A stretch of DNA of 33,623 bases from Pseudomonadota bacterium. Lineage in GTDB: Bacteria; Pseudomonadota; Gammaproteobacteria; Acidiferrobacterales; Acidiferrobacteraceae. The translations under genes were made by a program, and so were the position numbers. Where the stretch lies: contig JAJYRD010000034.1 of NCBI GenBank assembly GCA_021794275.1, positions 1 to 33,623 on the forward strand, given 5' to 3'. Positions 15,108-26,156 of this stretch are shown here, piece after piece (the first letter of the stretch is position 1; each line of letters opens with the position of its first letter). The notes under the pieces are model-generated. The model saw only the letters and a list, made by a program, of their open reading frames with translations, had not been told where the DNA came from and ran no database searches.

Positions 15108-17104
15108 GACTGACTGGCCACGGCCTCGGAGGCCACGACGACGCGCTTGCGACGTCGGGCATAATCGCTCAAAGAGAAGGCGAGGCCTGCGATGACGATG
15201 CCACCACCTGTCCAGATGAAGTTCACGAGCGGGTTGATGAAGAGATGAATCTCCCACTTGCCGTTCTGGTGATCGCCGATATCCACATAGACATCCCGAA
15301 GCAGTGTCGAATTCACACTCGGCCGCTCCACTTTCATCGGGCTTCCGAAAAAGACCCGCTGCTCGGGATGGAGCTTCGCGCCGTTATTCAAGATCGTAAG
15401 GCGCCCCTCGACGGCATTATAGTCCGGACCGCGAACATTACGCGTGCCGTCGAAGCGCACGCGCTCATGCGCGAGATGCAGTACATCGCCTGGGGCCATC
15501 ATCACGAGCTTGCTGGCCTTGAAGAGACCGGAACCGACCAGGCCTATGGCGATGACGAGTATGCCCGTGTGCACGATCATGCCGCCGTAATGTCGGCGAT
15601 TGCCGAGGAGGGTGCCGATAAATGCGCGCCACACGCCCTCATGATGCTGCTTGCGTCGCTGACTCACGGCACGCGCCACATTGCTGACTATGCTGGTCGC
15701 CACAAAGCCCACGAGCCCCACGGCCACGGGCGCAGTCCAATACACCGGCGCCCAGATCACCGCCACGACCACGGCGAGGGCCACACCCACAAGCGCGGGG
15801 ACCACAAGCCGGCCACGCAGCTTCGGAAGGTTGGCCTTGCGCCACGAGACGAGCGGTCCTATGGCCATGACGGCAAGCATGACGAGGAAGATCGGCACCA
15901 TGACGAGATCGAAATACGGCGGGCCCACGCTGATACGAGCGCCGGTCGCGGCCTGAAGGAACAAGGGGTAGAGCGTACCCAACATCACCGACGCGCAAGC
16001 GATCGTAAATATGACGTTGTTCCAGATGAACATCGATTCACGCGAGAGCGGCGAGACGAAGGACTCCTCGGCCTGCTGGTAACCGCCCTTGATGAGGAAC
16101 AGCCCGAAGGCAAGCGTCAGCACGACCACCATGAAGGTCAGGAGATAGATGCCCTGTCCAGGCGCGGCCGAAAAGGTGTGCACCGAGGCCAGCACGCCGG
16201 AACGGACCAGGAAGGTGCCGAGCAGCGACAAGGCGAATGTCGTGATAATGAGGAAGATGTTCCAGGTATGGAGCATGCGCCGCCGCTCCTGCACCGAGAT
16301 CGAGTGGATCAGGGCCGTGCCCATGAGCCAAGGCATGAACGAGGCGTTCTCGACCGGGTCCCATCCCCAATAGCCGCCCCAACCCAGGACATAATATGAC
16401 CACCACGCGCCGAAGATGATGCCGGCGGTCAGAAACCCCCAACCGAACAGGGCCCATCGGCGTGTGTGACTGACCCACAGTTCGCTGCGCCAGTTGGTAA
16501 GGAGCGCAGTCACCGCGAACGCGAAGGGAACCGAAAACCCGACGTAGCCCATATAGAGCATGGGCGGATGTATGACCATGCCCGGATCCTGGAGCAGCGG
16601 GTTCATGTTCTGCCCCTGCGGCGGGATCGGAAAGACGCGCGTGAACGGGTCGGAGAGGAACAGTATGAGGCCGTAGAAGCCCGCGATCAGCGCGCCTTGG
16701 ACGGCCATGATGACCGCCAGGCGGTCCGGGTAGCGCGACCGGCCATGGTAGGCGACGGCCGCGGTGTAGCCCGTCAGTATCCATACCCAGAGATACAAGG
16801 AGCCGCGATGACCGCCCCACAAGGCCGCAATCTTGTAGAAGATGGGCAGATGTGTGTTTGAGTTGTTCGCGACGTAGAGGACCGAAAAATTGTTCGTGAG
16901 CAGCGAATAGACGATGGTTAGAGCGCCCACGGTCGTCAGCAGAAACAGGAGCGGAGCGGCATTGATAGACAATGTGCGCAAGCCCGGCGTCTTGAAAACA
17001 CGCCCCGCGAGCGGCGCCAAGGCCTGGATAATAGCCACGAAAAACGCCAGATAGGCGGCGAAGTGACCAAGCTCAATGAGATTCAGCGAAACACCTGATA
17101 CCAT
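15104..17104 (-). CDS. ccmF: Haem lyase subunit of cytochrome c maturation
   Basis: Large polytopic protein of 666 residues, about fifteen helices, that with CcmH attaches haem to apocytochrome c. The WWD signature is GWGGYWGWDPVENASFMPW, and the conserved histidines lie in nearby loops (for example MVIHPPMLYMGYVG). Length matches the family. It is the first gene of the ccm operon. The ATG at 17104 has a purine-rich AGGGG about six bases upstream. It lies divergently 227 bp from the RDD gene, and the operon promoter should be in that gap. Confidence 0.96.
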   Translation of the reverse strand: MVSGVSLNLIELGHFAAYLAFFVAIIQALAPLAGRVFKTPGLRTLSINAAPLLFLLTTVGALTIVYSLLTNNFSVLYVANNSNTHLPIFYKIAALWGGHRGSLYLWVWILTGYTAAVAYHGRSRYPDRLAVIMAVQGALIAGFYGLILFLSDPFTRVFPIPPQGQNMNPLLQDPGMVIHPPMLYMGYVGFSVPFAFAVTALLTNWRSELWVSHTRRWALFGWGFLTAGIIFGAWWSYYVLGWGGYWGWDPVENASFMPWLMGTALIHSISVQERRRMLHTWNIFLIITTFALSLLGTFLVRSGVLASVHTFSAAPGQGIYLLTFMVVVLTLAFGLFLIKGGYQQAEESFVSPLSRESMFIWNNVIFTIACASVMLGTLYPLFLQAATGARISVGPPYFDLVMVPIFLVMLAVMAIGPLVSWRKANLPKLRGRLVVPALVGVALAVVVAVIWAPVYWTAPVAVGLVGFVATSIVSNVARAVSQRRKQHHEGVWRAFIGTLLGNRRHYGGMIVHTGILVIAIGLVGSGLFKASKLVMMAPGDVLHLAHERVRFDGTRNVRGPDYNAVEGRLTILNNGAKLHPEQRVFFGSPMKVERPSVNSTLLRDVYVDIGDHQNGKWEIHLFINPLVNFIWTGGGIVIAGLAFSLSDYARRRKRVVVASEAVASQS

Positions 17105-17193
17105 ACAGCACCCCTATATAGCGGAAACCTGAAACGACCCGAGTAGAGCGCCGCTTATGGCCACGAGCCGGTCGCAAGGGTAACGCAAACAAC

Positions 17194-17219
17194 GCGCCTC
17201 GTACAGTACGGGGCGCCTC
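17194..17219. repeat. Direct repeat flanking a small palindrome upstream of ccmF
   Basis: GCGCCTC at 17194-17200 recurs at 17213-17219. Between the copies is GTACAGTAC, a small palindrome. It lies about 90 bp upstream of the ccmF start in the ccmF/RDD divergent gap. Direct repeats of this spacing can be an activator site, but no regulator is known to me with this sequence. The gap otherwise holds an AT-rich stretch around 17220-17250 and no gene. Confidence 0.35.
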
Positions 17220-17331
17220 TTAAAACAAATAGGAAGATATCGACAAAAATGGTGCGTAACCCTGTGCATAAACCCGGTGTTGGTCAAGCGGAGCGGCTTG
17301 GCTCCTTCGCTTCTCTCGGATTGATCACGCT

Positions 17332-17886
17332 TTGAACACGGCCGAGGCTACTGGTTCCCCTCCCGGTCGGGCGAGTGCGCTGCTTCGACGTCTGGCGGCG
17401 AATACTTACGACGCGCTTCTGCTGTTTGCACTCTGGGTGGCAGCGGCGGCGCCGCTCGCCATCGCCTTCGCCATCGCCCACGACTCGCAAAGCCCGCTTC
17501 TGCAGGACATCCTGCGCGGCTATCTGCCGGTGGTCGGCTTTATCTACTTCAGCCGCGCATGGCTCAAGACCGGTCAAACCCAAGGCATGCGCGCCTGGGG
17601 CCTTGCGGTACGAGGAGTGCGCGGACGCCTCAGCATTACTCGCGCGCTTGGGCGCTATGTCCTGGCGGTCGCCTGGTGGGTGGCGCTCATCGAAGGCCTC
17701 ACGCTGTCCTTCCATGGAGACTATCTCGGCGCAACCGCCCTGCTCGCCCTCTTTGGCGCGGCCTACTTCTGGATATTCCTCGATCCCGAGTCCCAGTGTC
17801 TACATGACCGACTGAGCGGGACGCGCGTGCTCTTCGTGCCGAAATTAGCCCGCGCGCGCCAGAAACCACAGGCAGATCAGGCCTAG
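17332..17886 (+). CDS. RDD-family membrane protein
   Basis: Membrane protein of 184 residues with about three to four helices. The family's arginine/aspartate signatures are visible as LLRRLAANTYDALLLFALW near the start, KTGQTQGMRAWGL in the middle, and LDPESQCLHDRLSGTRVL near the end. Function of RDD proteins is mostly unknown; some take part in ion or small-molecule transport. The frame opens with TTG at 17332 with no strong ribosome site, so the start is uncertain. Its last 42 bp overlap the 3' end of lptG on the opposite strand. Confidence 0.82.
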   Translation: MNTAEATGSPPGRASALLRRLAANTYDALLLFALWVAAAAPLAIAFAIAHDSQSPLLQDILRGYLPVVGFIYFSRAWLKTGQTQGMRAWGLAVRGVRGRLSITRALGRYVLAVAWWVALIEGLTLSFHGDYLGATALLALFGAAYFWIFLDPESQCLHDRLSGTRVLFVPKLARARQKPQADQA

Positions 17887-18894
17887 CGCCAACGTGGGAA
17901 CTGCCGCCCCGAGCAGGGGCGGCCAGTGATAAAGCAGCGTGAGATCGCCGAAGCCGCGATTGAACACGTAGAAGATGAGGCCCAGCACGACCGCCACGAA
18001 CAGGCGAAAACCAAGCCCCCCTTGACGCCCGTGACGGAAGACGAAGGGCACCGCCAACAACACCATGGCAGCCGTCGTGAAAGGCGCCAGAACCTTGTAC
18101 CAAAACACCAGCTCGTAATGTGTGGTGGCCTGTCGGTTGCGCTGCAAATGTCGGATGTAGCGGAACAGGTCGACAAGCGACAGGGTATGCGGGTTGACCG
18201 CAAAAACCGAGAGCAGACTTGGGGCTATGCCCTTCCAATATCCTCGCGGGCTGGTCTTCACGATCAGCCTTTGCTCTTGGAATACGGTCTCGGACACGCC
18301 CCGCAGACGCCAGCGACCATTACGATAGCGGCCACTCGCTGCGAACAGTTCGTGGGCCAGGCGCCCATGACGAAAGCGGTAAATCGTAAGCCGCAGAATG
18401 CTCAGATCCGGGAGCACCTCTCCTATGTCCACGAAACTGTGGCCCTCCCGCAGCCAGAGCCCTTGAGCGTTCACGGCAGCGCCGATACCTGCGGCCTGGG
18501 CCTGCGCACGGCGCGCGAGCGAGTCGGCCTTGGGCCCAAGAAAATCTCCAAGAAGTGCCGCCACCAAGCCCAGCGCAAGCGCAGCCCGCAAGGCCGCGTA
18601 GGCGATGCGGCCAACCGAAACGCCGGCGGCCCGCATGGCGGTCAATTCCCCATCGATGGCCAGAGACGACAGGCCGAGGGTGGCCCCCACAAGCGCCGAC
18701 ATCGGAAAGAGCATGGAGATCTTGGCCGGAACCCCGAGTATCAGGATGACGAAAAGCCGGGAAAAGCCGCCATGATGGATATGGTTTAGCGTGGTCACGA
18801 GATCGAAGAATAAAAAAAGCCCCACGAACACGCTCAAAACGAGGACCGTGCTCATGATCAGGCGGCGCGCGATATAGGTGTAGAGGAGGCGCAT
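17845..18894 (-). CDS. lptG: LPS export permease
   Basis: Inner-membrane subunit of 349 residues of the LptB2FG transporter that extracts lipopolysaccharide from the membrane and feeds it to LptC. Six helices are split around a periplasmic beta-jellyroll; the N-terminal YTYIARRLIMSTVLVLSVF and SMLFPMSALVGATLGLSSLA are family segments. The ATG at 18894 shares a base with the lptF stop; longer upstream starts lie inside lptF and are unlikely. The C-terminal LICLWFLARAG codons overlap the RDD gene on the other strand. Confidence 0.95.
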   Translation of the reverse strand: MRLLYTYIARRLIMSTVLVLSVFVGLFLFFDLVTTLNHIHHGGFSRLFVILILGVPAKISMLFPMSALVGATLGLSSLAIDGELTAMRAAGVSVGRIAYAALRAALALGLVAALLGDFLGPKADSLARRAQAQAAGIGAAVNAQGLWLREGHSFVDIGEVLPDLSILRLTIYRFRHGRLAHELFAASGRYRNGRWRLRGVSETVFQEQRLIVKTSPRGYWKGIAPSLLSVFAVNPHTLSLVDLFRYIRHLQRNRQATTHYELVFWYKVLAPFTTAAMVLLAVPFVFRHGRQGGLGFRLFVAVVLGLIFYVFNRGFGDLTLLYHWPPLLGAAVPTLALGLICLWFLARAG

Positions 18895-19982
18895 CAACGC
18901 GTGGCCCAGCGCGGCAGGAGGGTCTTTCCGGCCGCCCTGCGTGCGAAAAACAGGGCTGCGAGTGCCGCAAAAAGGGCGTGTACCCACCAAAGCCCAAGCC
19001 ATAAAGGCTCATGGCCGCGCGCGAGCAAGGCGTGCGCGACACTCAAGAGATTGGCATAGGAGAAATAAGCGAGGACCGCCCCAAAGAGAGGCGCAAACGC
19101 CCCCCTGCGCGAATCGGTATAAGCGAAAACGAGCGCAAGCGGCGCCAAGATGAACAGCGATAGCGGCTGAGCGAGGCGCCACTGCCATTCGGCAATGGCG
19201 CGCGGGTCCGACGACCGCATCAGTCGCAGGGTTGGAATCTCGTCGCGTGTCAGATCCGTCATGAGCGGCGTGAAGGGTCGCCGCTTGATACGCAACGCAT
19301 AGGTGCGATAACGCAAGATCCGGTAATTGGCGCGGCCTGGGACGCCCTGATAACGCCGCCCGTTCAAAAGCACGAGAAAACGCGCGCCGGTCCGTCGATT
19401 TTTAAACTCATAGCCGCGCTTGGCGACGAGCACGCCGCCCTTTCCGAACTGCGTACGGCTCACGAAGATATCATGGAGCCGACCGCTCGCACCGACCCGC
19501 TCGACATAGAAGATCGCCCGGCCGTTTCGAGTGTGGTTGAATCGCCCCGGGATAATGCCTGCGGTATAGGCCGAGGTGTTCTCGAGCTTGATCTTGTGGA
19601 GCAGGAGTGCGGCCATGGGCGCGAGATAAAAAGCGATGGCGGCCACGATGGCGGCCACGACGCTGGTCCAGACCATGGCCGGCCGCAGGATGCGGGCAAG
19701 GCCTACGCCGCAGGCCGCGAGCACGGTCACCTCGCTGTCTCGATACCAGCGCGCCATCGTCAACAAGAGCCCGATGAAGACCGTGAGCGGCAGTATCATG
19801 GCGAGGTTCTTCAGGAGCTCCAGGGCGAGGAGCATGAATACGATATGCGCCGGAAACTCACCGCTCGCCGCCTGACTCAGGAGCTTCACGAGGCTGACCA
19901 CGAGGTAGAGGGTCAGAAACGTCAGGGTCACAAGCAGCGTGGTCTGGGTGGCCTCGCGGTAAAAGGCTCGATGGACTATCAC
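18894..19982 (-). CDS. lptF: LPS export permease
   Basis: Partner permease of LptG, 362 residues from a GTG start at 19982. The sequence then begins VIVHRAFYREATQTTLLVTL, which matches the usual N-terminus of LptF; upstream extension would run through the pepA promoter region. Membrane segments flank a jellyroll domain (ENTSAYTAGIIPGRFN and FYVERVGASGRLHDIFV). LAQPLSLFILAPLALVFAY is the late conserved helix. Coupled to lptG by a one-base overlap and divergent from pepA by 90 bp. Confidence 0.94.
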   Translation of the reverse strand: MIVHRAFYREATQTTLLVTLTFLTLYLVVSLVKLLSQAASGEFPAHIVFMLLALELLKNLAMILPLTVFIGLLLTMARWYRDSEVTVLAACGVGLARILRPAMVWTSVVAAIVAAIAFYLAPMAALLLHKIKLENTSAYTAGIIPGRFNHTRNGRAIFYVERVGASGRLHDIFVSRTQFGKGGVLVAKRGYEFKNRRTGARFLVLLNGRRYQGVPGRANYRILRYRTYALRIKRRPFTPLMTDLTRDEIPTLRLMRSSDPRAIAEWQWRLAQPLSLFILAPLALVFAYTDSRRGAFAPLFGAVLAYFSYANLLSVAHALLARGHEPLWLGLWWVHALFAALAALFFARRAAGKTLLPRWATR

Positions 19983-20072
19983 GGCTTTTGCTGACGACGC
20001 AGGCGGTTTATGATGGCGACAGACGCCTTGGCGCCAACAAAACCCAAAAATTGCCCGAGATCCCCGAGACCT

Positions 20073-21554
20073 ATGGAATACGCCCTCACTCAAGAAGCTC
20101 CTGATCAATTGGCCACGGAATGCCTGATCGTGGCAGTCCACGAAAATCGTGGGCTCTCGGAGGCCGCGACGGCCCTCGACAGGCTCCTCGGCGGCGAGAT
20201 TGCGGCCATTGTGCAACGTGGCGATATCGAAGGCAAACCGGGGCAGACGCTGCCGCTCCTCCGGACAGTCGGCCGCGCCGAGCGCGTCCTGCTCGTCGGC
20301 ATGGGCATAGTCGGCGAATGCAAGCCCTCTCAATACAAGGAGGCTGTAACGCGCGCGGCCCAGGCGGCGTCCGACTTGCATGTAAGGACGATGGCGAGCT
20401 TTCTGCCGGCAGTCGAGGTCAAGGACCGCTCGCCGGCCTGGGCCCTGGAGCAGGCGGTCGTGGCCACCGAGGACGCGCTCTACCGCTTCGATCGACTGAA
20501 GACCCGCGCGAGCGCACGGGTGCTCCCGCAATCGTGCCTGTTCGGGGCTGCGAGCGCCGCGGGTTCCGTCCCGAGCGAGGCGCTGTCGGCGGGCCGCGCG
20601 ATCGCGCGCGCGATCACCTTGGCGAAAGATCTGGCCAATCTCCCCGGCAACATGTGCACGCCGTCCTACCTGGCCGAGCAGGCCCAAGCCCTCGGCGCGC
20701 GCGGCGGGCTTGAGGTCAACGTCATCGAGGAGGCCGAGATGCAGACCCTCGGAATGGGCGCCCTGCTCGCGGTGGCGCGCGGCACCCACGAGCCCGCCAA
20801 GCTTATCGTCCTTCAATACCGCGGGAACGGCAGCGCGCCCCCGATCGCGCTCGTGGGTAAAGGTGTCACATTTGACTCGGGCGGCATCTCCTTGAAGCCG
20901 CCGGCCAACATGGATGAAATGAAATTCGACATGTGCGGGGCGGCGACGGTACTCGCGGTGATCCAGGCGGCATCGGACATGAAGCTGCCTATAAACTTGG
21001 TCGGCGTCATCCCCACGACCGAGAACCTCCCCGGCGGCAGCGCGATCAAGCCGGGTGACGTCGTGACGAGCCTGTCAGGCCAGACCATCGAGATACTGAA
21101 CACCGATGCCGAGGGTCGCCTCATCCTCTGCGACGCGCTCACCTACACCGAGCGCTTCAAACCGGCCGCGGTCGTCGATATCGCGACGCTGACCGGCGCC
21201 TGCGTCATCGCGCTGGGAGGGCAGGCAGGCGGTCTCATGGGTAATGACGAGACCCTTACCCAAGAACTGGAGCAGGCAGGGCAGGCGGCAGCCGACCGGG
21301 TCTGGCCGCTCCCCTTGTGGGAGGAGTACCAGAAGCAACTCGACTCGAATTTCGCCGACATGGCCAACATTGGCGGCCGTGAGGCCGGCACCATCACGGC
21401 GGCCTGCTTCCTCTCGCGCTTTGCCGAAAAGTACCCCTGGGCGCACCTCGACATCGCCGGCATCGCCTACAAGGGCGGCAAGGAAAAGGGAGCGACCGGA
21501 CGGCCGATCCCCCTGCTCGTGGAATTCCTGAGGCGCCGCGCGAGACCGGTATGA
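20073..21554 (+). CDS. pepA: Leucyl (cytosol) aminopeptidase, M17
   Basis: Dinuclear-metal aminopeptidase of 493 residues that removes N-terminal residues from peptides; some members also bind DNA as regulators. The C-terminal catalytic domain carries VGKGVTFDSGGISLKP, MKFDMCGAATVL and the signature NTDAEGRLILCDAL, with the metal and bicarbonate residues in place. I chose the ATG at 20073 (MEYALTQ) rather than one at 20010 because it gives a normal N-terminus. No strong ribosome site is visible. It overlaps holC by 4 bp, the common gammaproteobacterial pepA-holC-valS arrangement. Confidence 0.95.
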   Translation: MEYALTQEAPDQLATECLIVAVHENRGLSEAATALDRLLGGEIAAIVQRGDIEGKPGQTLPLLRTVGRAERVLLVGMGIVGECKPSQYKEAVTRAAQAASDLHVRTMASFLPAVEVKDRSPAWALEQAVVATEDALYRFDRLKTRASARVLPQSCLFGAASAAGSVPSEALSAGRAIARAITLAKDLANLPGNMCTPSYLAEQAQALGARGGLEVNVIEEAEMQTLGMGALLAVARGTHEPAKLIVLQYRGNGSAPPIALVGKGVTFDSGGISLKPPANMDEMKFDMCGAATVLAVIQAASDMKLPINLVGVIPTTENLPGGSAIKPGDVVTSLSGQTIEILNTDAEGRLILCDALTYTERFKPAAVVDIATLTGACVIALGGQAGGLMGNDETLTQELEQAGQAAADRVWPLPLWEEYQKQLDSNFADMANIGGREAGTITAACFLSRFAEKYPWAHLDIAGIAYKGGKEKGATGRPIPLLVEFLRRRARPV

Positions 21555-21955
21555 CCCGCGTCGACTTTTACCTGGGCGACGAAGATACGCCGCGCGATGG
21601 ACTTGCCTTGAGGCTCGTGGAGACAGCCTATAAGCATGGGCACCGCGTCTTCCTCTGGGTACGGGAAGACGAGATCGGCGCCTGGAATGAAAGGCTCTGG
21701 ACGTTCTCCGACACGAGCTTCATTCCACACGGCCCGGAAGACGAAGCAGACGAGCCCGTGCTGATAGGGGCGCGGCTCCCGGACAGTGGGGATGTCCTGG
21801 TCCCATTGATGACCGACCCGCCACCTTCGGTCGCGGGCTTTGCGCGCGTCCTCGAACCCGTGGGGGGCGCCGATGCCGAGAAGGAGCGCTCGCGCGCGCG
21901 GTTCCGTCACTACCGCCGGCAGGGCCTGGAGCCCGCCGTTCATAACCTCCCGTGA
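21551..21955 (+). CDS. holC: DNA polymerase III chi subunit
   Basis: Clamp-loader accessory protein of 134 residues that links the replisome to SSB. The N-terminal TRVDFYLGDEDTPRDGLALR, the LRLVETAYKHGHRVFLWV helix-strand and ERLWTFSDTSFIPHG are the usual chi elements. The start overlaps pepA as ATGA and the end overlaps the next gene as GTGA. Cytoplasmic and of normal length. Confidence 0.92.
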   Translation: MTRVDFYLGDEDTPRDGLALRLVETAYKHGHRVFLWVREDEIGAWNERLWTFSDTSFIPHGPEDEADEPVLIGARLPDSGDVLVPLMTDPPPSVAGFARVLEPVGGADAEKERSRARFRHYRRQGLEPAVHNLP

Positions 21956-22344
21956 GCCGCGAATCGGGCGAATCGCTACCGGATATCCTGGCCGGATTGC
22001 GGGCGCTTGCAGCGGATTTGCAAAACGATGCACAAGTGGGAGACGACGGCATCCCGGTCCTGACCGCGGCGGTCGCAAGCCCGACGCGACCCGAGGGGCG
22101 ACCGCGTGCTGTCGGTGCCCCCCTCCCGACCTTGAGCGTGGTCGTGGCGCGCCCCGAAAAGGAGGCCGCCCCTGACATGTTCGAGGTGTCCAATGGCGAG
22201 GGCCTGAGTGCCCAGATCCGTGCCACCGCGATCACGCGCCGTGTCGACGCCCTTTGGCGCGCGGCTGGGAATGGCGCGCTCGACCCTGTTATGATGGCAG
22301 CCCTCGAACGCGCCCTGACTGAAGCCCTCCAAGAGCCGACCTGA
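21952..22344 (+). CDS. Unknown 130-residue protein between holC and valS
   Basis: I do not recognise this protein. The GTG start at 21952 overlaps the holC stop, and the stop lies 7 bp before valS. It is probably real because it fills the gap exactly and shares codon use with its neighbours. The N-terminus ([16 protein letters not shown]) is helical and acidic. The middle is Pro/Val-rich and looks flexible. The C-terminal ~60 residues ([20 protein letters not shown] and [16 protein letters not shown]) form a helical pair. No membrane helix, signal or cysteine is seen. The position suggests a replication-linked or translation-linked role, but this is only context. Confidence 0.6.
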   Translation: MSRESGESLPDILAGLRALAADLQNDAQVGDDGIPVLTAAVASPTRPEGRPRAVGAPLPTLSVVVARPEKEAAPDMFEVSNGEGLSAQIRATAITRRVDALWRAAGNGALDPVMMAALERALTEALQEPT

Positions 22345-22351
22345 CACCGAG

Positions 22352-25126
<2,775 letters not shown>

Positions 25127-25161
25127 CCGATTTCGACGAACGCACCGGGGCGACGGAACGA

Positions 25162-25199
25162 GCCGCATGGCGCGCTTGCTTGCACAGGCGGCATGCGGC
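25162..25199. repeat. Inverted repeat downstream of valS
   Basis: GCCGCATG (25162-25169) and CATGCGGC (25192-25199) are a perfect 8-bp inverted repeat around a 22-base loop. It begins 36 bp after the valS stop. There is no T-run after it, so it may act as a weak or factor-assisted terminator for valS. It overlaps the putative -35 of the next promoter. Confidence 0.4.
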
Positions 25200-25208
25200 C
25201 GGTAGACT
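25180..25208 (+). promoter_or_regulatory. Putative promoter for the fluoride-resistance unit
   Basis: TTGCAC (25180-25185) and TAGACT (25203-25208) are separated by exactly 17 bp and match the sigma-70 hexamers at 3 and 4 of 6 positions. Transcription would start near 25215, a few bases before the riboswitch aptamer, which is the expected layout for a riboswitch-controlled leader. Confidence 0.5.
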
Positions 25209-25224
25209 CGCAACCGTTTTTGAA

Positions 25225-25274
25225 GGAGATGGCATTCTCCTTATAACCGCCCTTGCGGCTGATGATGCCTACAG
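25225..25274 (+). promoter_or_regulatory. Fluoride riboswitch aptamer (crcB motif)
   Basis: The RNA senses fluoride and controls the downstream fluoride exporter genes. The first stem is GGAGATGGCATTCTCC (25225-25240). It is followed by the conserved AACCGCC...GGCTGATG (25245-25264) and ATGCCTACAG (25265-25274). GGCAT in the first loop can pair with ATGCC to form the pseudoknot of this class. The next genes are fluC, DUF190 and fluC, which is the expected cargo. The 3' strand of the aptamer is also the 5' arm of a terminator. Confidence 0.93.
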
Positions 25275-25306
25275 TTTCCGGAAATCGGGAAATGTGGGTG
25301 TTTTTT
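25267..25306 (+). terminator. Riboswitch-controlled intrinsic terminator
   Basis: The stem 25267-25279 (GCCTACAGTTTCC) pairs with 25287-25299 (GGGAAATGTGGGT): 13 pairs with one mismatch and three G-T wobbles, followed by G and six Ts (25301-25306). Its 5' arm uses the GCCTACAG bases needed for the aptamer pseudoknot, so aptamer and terminator exclude each other. Fluoride binding should therefore allow read-through into fluC. This is read from the sequence; pairing energies were not computed. Confidence 0.8.
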
Positions 25307-25388
25307 CTCTCGCCTCCAGCGCCCACCGACCGATCTCCGGGCCCGTCAAGGACCCAAGCCGTCAGGCATAGGCCGCTGAGGAGGGACG

Positions 25389-25760
25389 GTGACGTTTTTC
25401 TGGATAGCCTGTTTTGCAGTAATGGGGGCCTGGCTTCGCTACGGCCAAAACCTCGCGGTGCAACGCCTTCTCGGACGGGCCTTTCCGTGGGCCACGCTCT
25501 CGATCAACGTCGCGGGCTCGTTTCTCATAGGCCTCCTCTCCTCGCTGTTCGACCATGGGACGCATGTGAGCACCGCCATGCGCACTGGCATTATCGTGGG
25601 TGGCATCGGCACCTATACCACCTTCTCGACCTTCTCGCTCGAGGCCCTGCTGCTCATAGAAGACGGGCAGGACATCCGGGCGCTGACTTATCTCGCGGCC
25701 TCGCTCGCTCTGGGGCTTGCCGCCGTCTTTCTCGGGGCGCTCGTGGCGCCCCACCTTTGA
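25389..25760 (+). CDS. crcB: Fluoride channel FluC (CrcB), first copy
   Basis: Four-helix fluoride channel of 123 residues that works as a dimer and lowers cytoplasmic fluoride. Conserved elements: the arginine in GAWLRY, Asn in SINVAGSFLIG, and the phenylalanine-box region TYTTFSTFSLEAL with both phenylalanines intact. It starts with GTG at 25389, four bases after AGGAGG; an ATG start would cut into the first helix. It lies 82 bp after the riboswitch terminator. Confidence 0.94.
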   Translation: MTFFWIACFAVMGAWLRYGQNLAVQRLLGRAFPWATLSINVAGSFLIGLLSSLFDHGTHVSTAMRTGIIVGGIGTYTTFSTFSLEALLLIEDGQDIRALTYLAASLALGLAAVFLGALVAPHL

Positions 25761-25774
25761 TTGGGGGATGTGAT

Positions 25775-26086
25775 ATGAAAGAGATCGAAGTCGTACGCAT
25801 CTACATCCGCGAGGGGGATCGCTCGGGCGGCCGCGACCTCATGGGGCGGATCTTCGCGATCCTCCATGATGAGCACAAGGTCCATGGGGTCACGGTCTTC
25901 CGTGGGGTCGCCGGCTTCGGAGCGCACGGCGAGACCCACGCGGCCGACCTCCTGCACATCACAGCCCACCTCCCGCTCGTCATAGAATTCTTCGACGCGC
26001 CCGAGGTGGTCGAGGCGGCGCTTGCCGAACTGCAGGGGCTCATTCCCGCCGCCCATGTCGTGAAATGGCCCGCGCTATGCCTCTGA
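25775..26086 (+). CDS. DUF190 family protein linked to FluC
   Basis: Soluble protein of 103 residues with a DUF190 (PII-like/ferredoxin-like fold) outline: VVRIYIREGDRSGGRDL, then HKVHGVTVFRGVAGFGAHGE and LPLVIEFFDAPEVVEAAL. The family's role is not settled; it often sits next to crcB genes and may regulate the channel or sense the ion. The ATG at 25775 follows a G-rich patch. It lies 14 bp after the first fluC and 70 bp before the second, between the two channel subunits. Confidence 0.85.
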   Translation: MKEIEVVRIYIREGDRSGGRDLMGRIFAILHDEHKVHGVTVFRGVAGFGAHGETHAADLLHITAHLPLVIEFFDAPEVVEAALAELQGLIPAAHVVKWPALCL

Positions 26087-26156
26087 TGGCGATGCCGTCG
26101 GGCACGAGCCGCGAGTCGGGCCGGGCCACTCGTCCCGTCCATGGGCCGTACGTCCA

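Noticed and set aside
17845..19002. Longer N-terminus for lptG, and a similarly extended lptF upstream of 19982
   Set aside because: The extra residues run into neighbouring genes, do not look like the family, and the start codons that overlap the previous stop give normal lengths.
25162..25199. Intrinsic terminator for valS
   Set aside because: The 8-bp stem has a 22-base loop and no T-run, so I listed it only as an inverted repeat.
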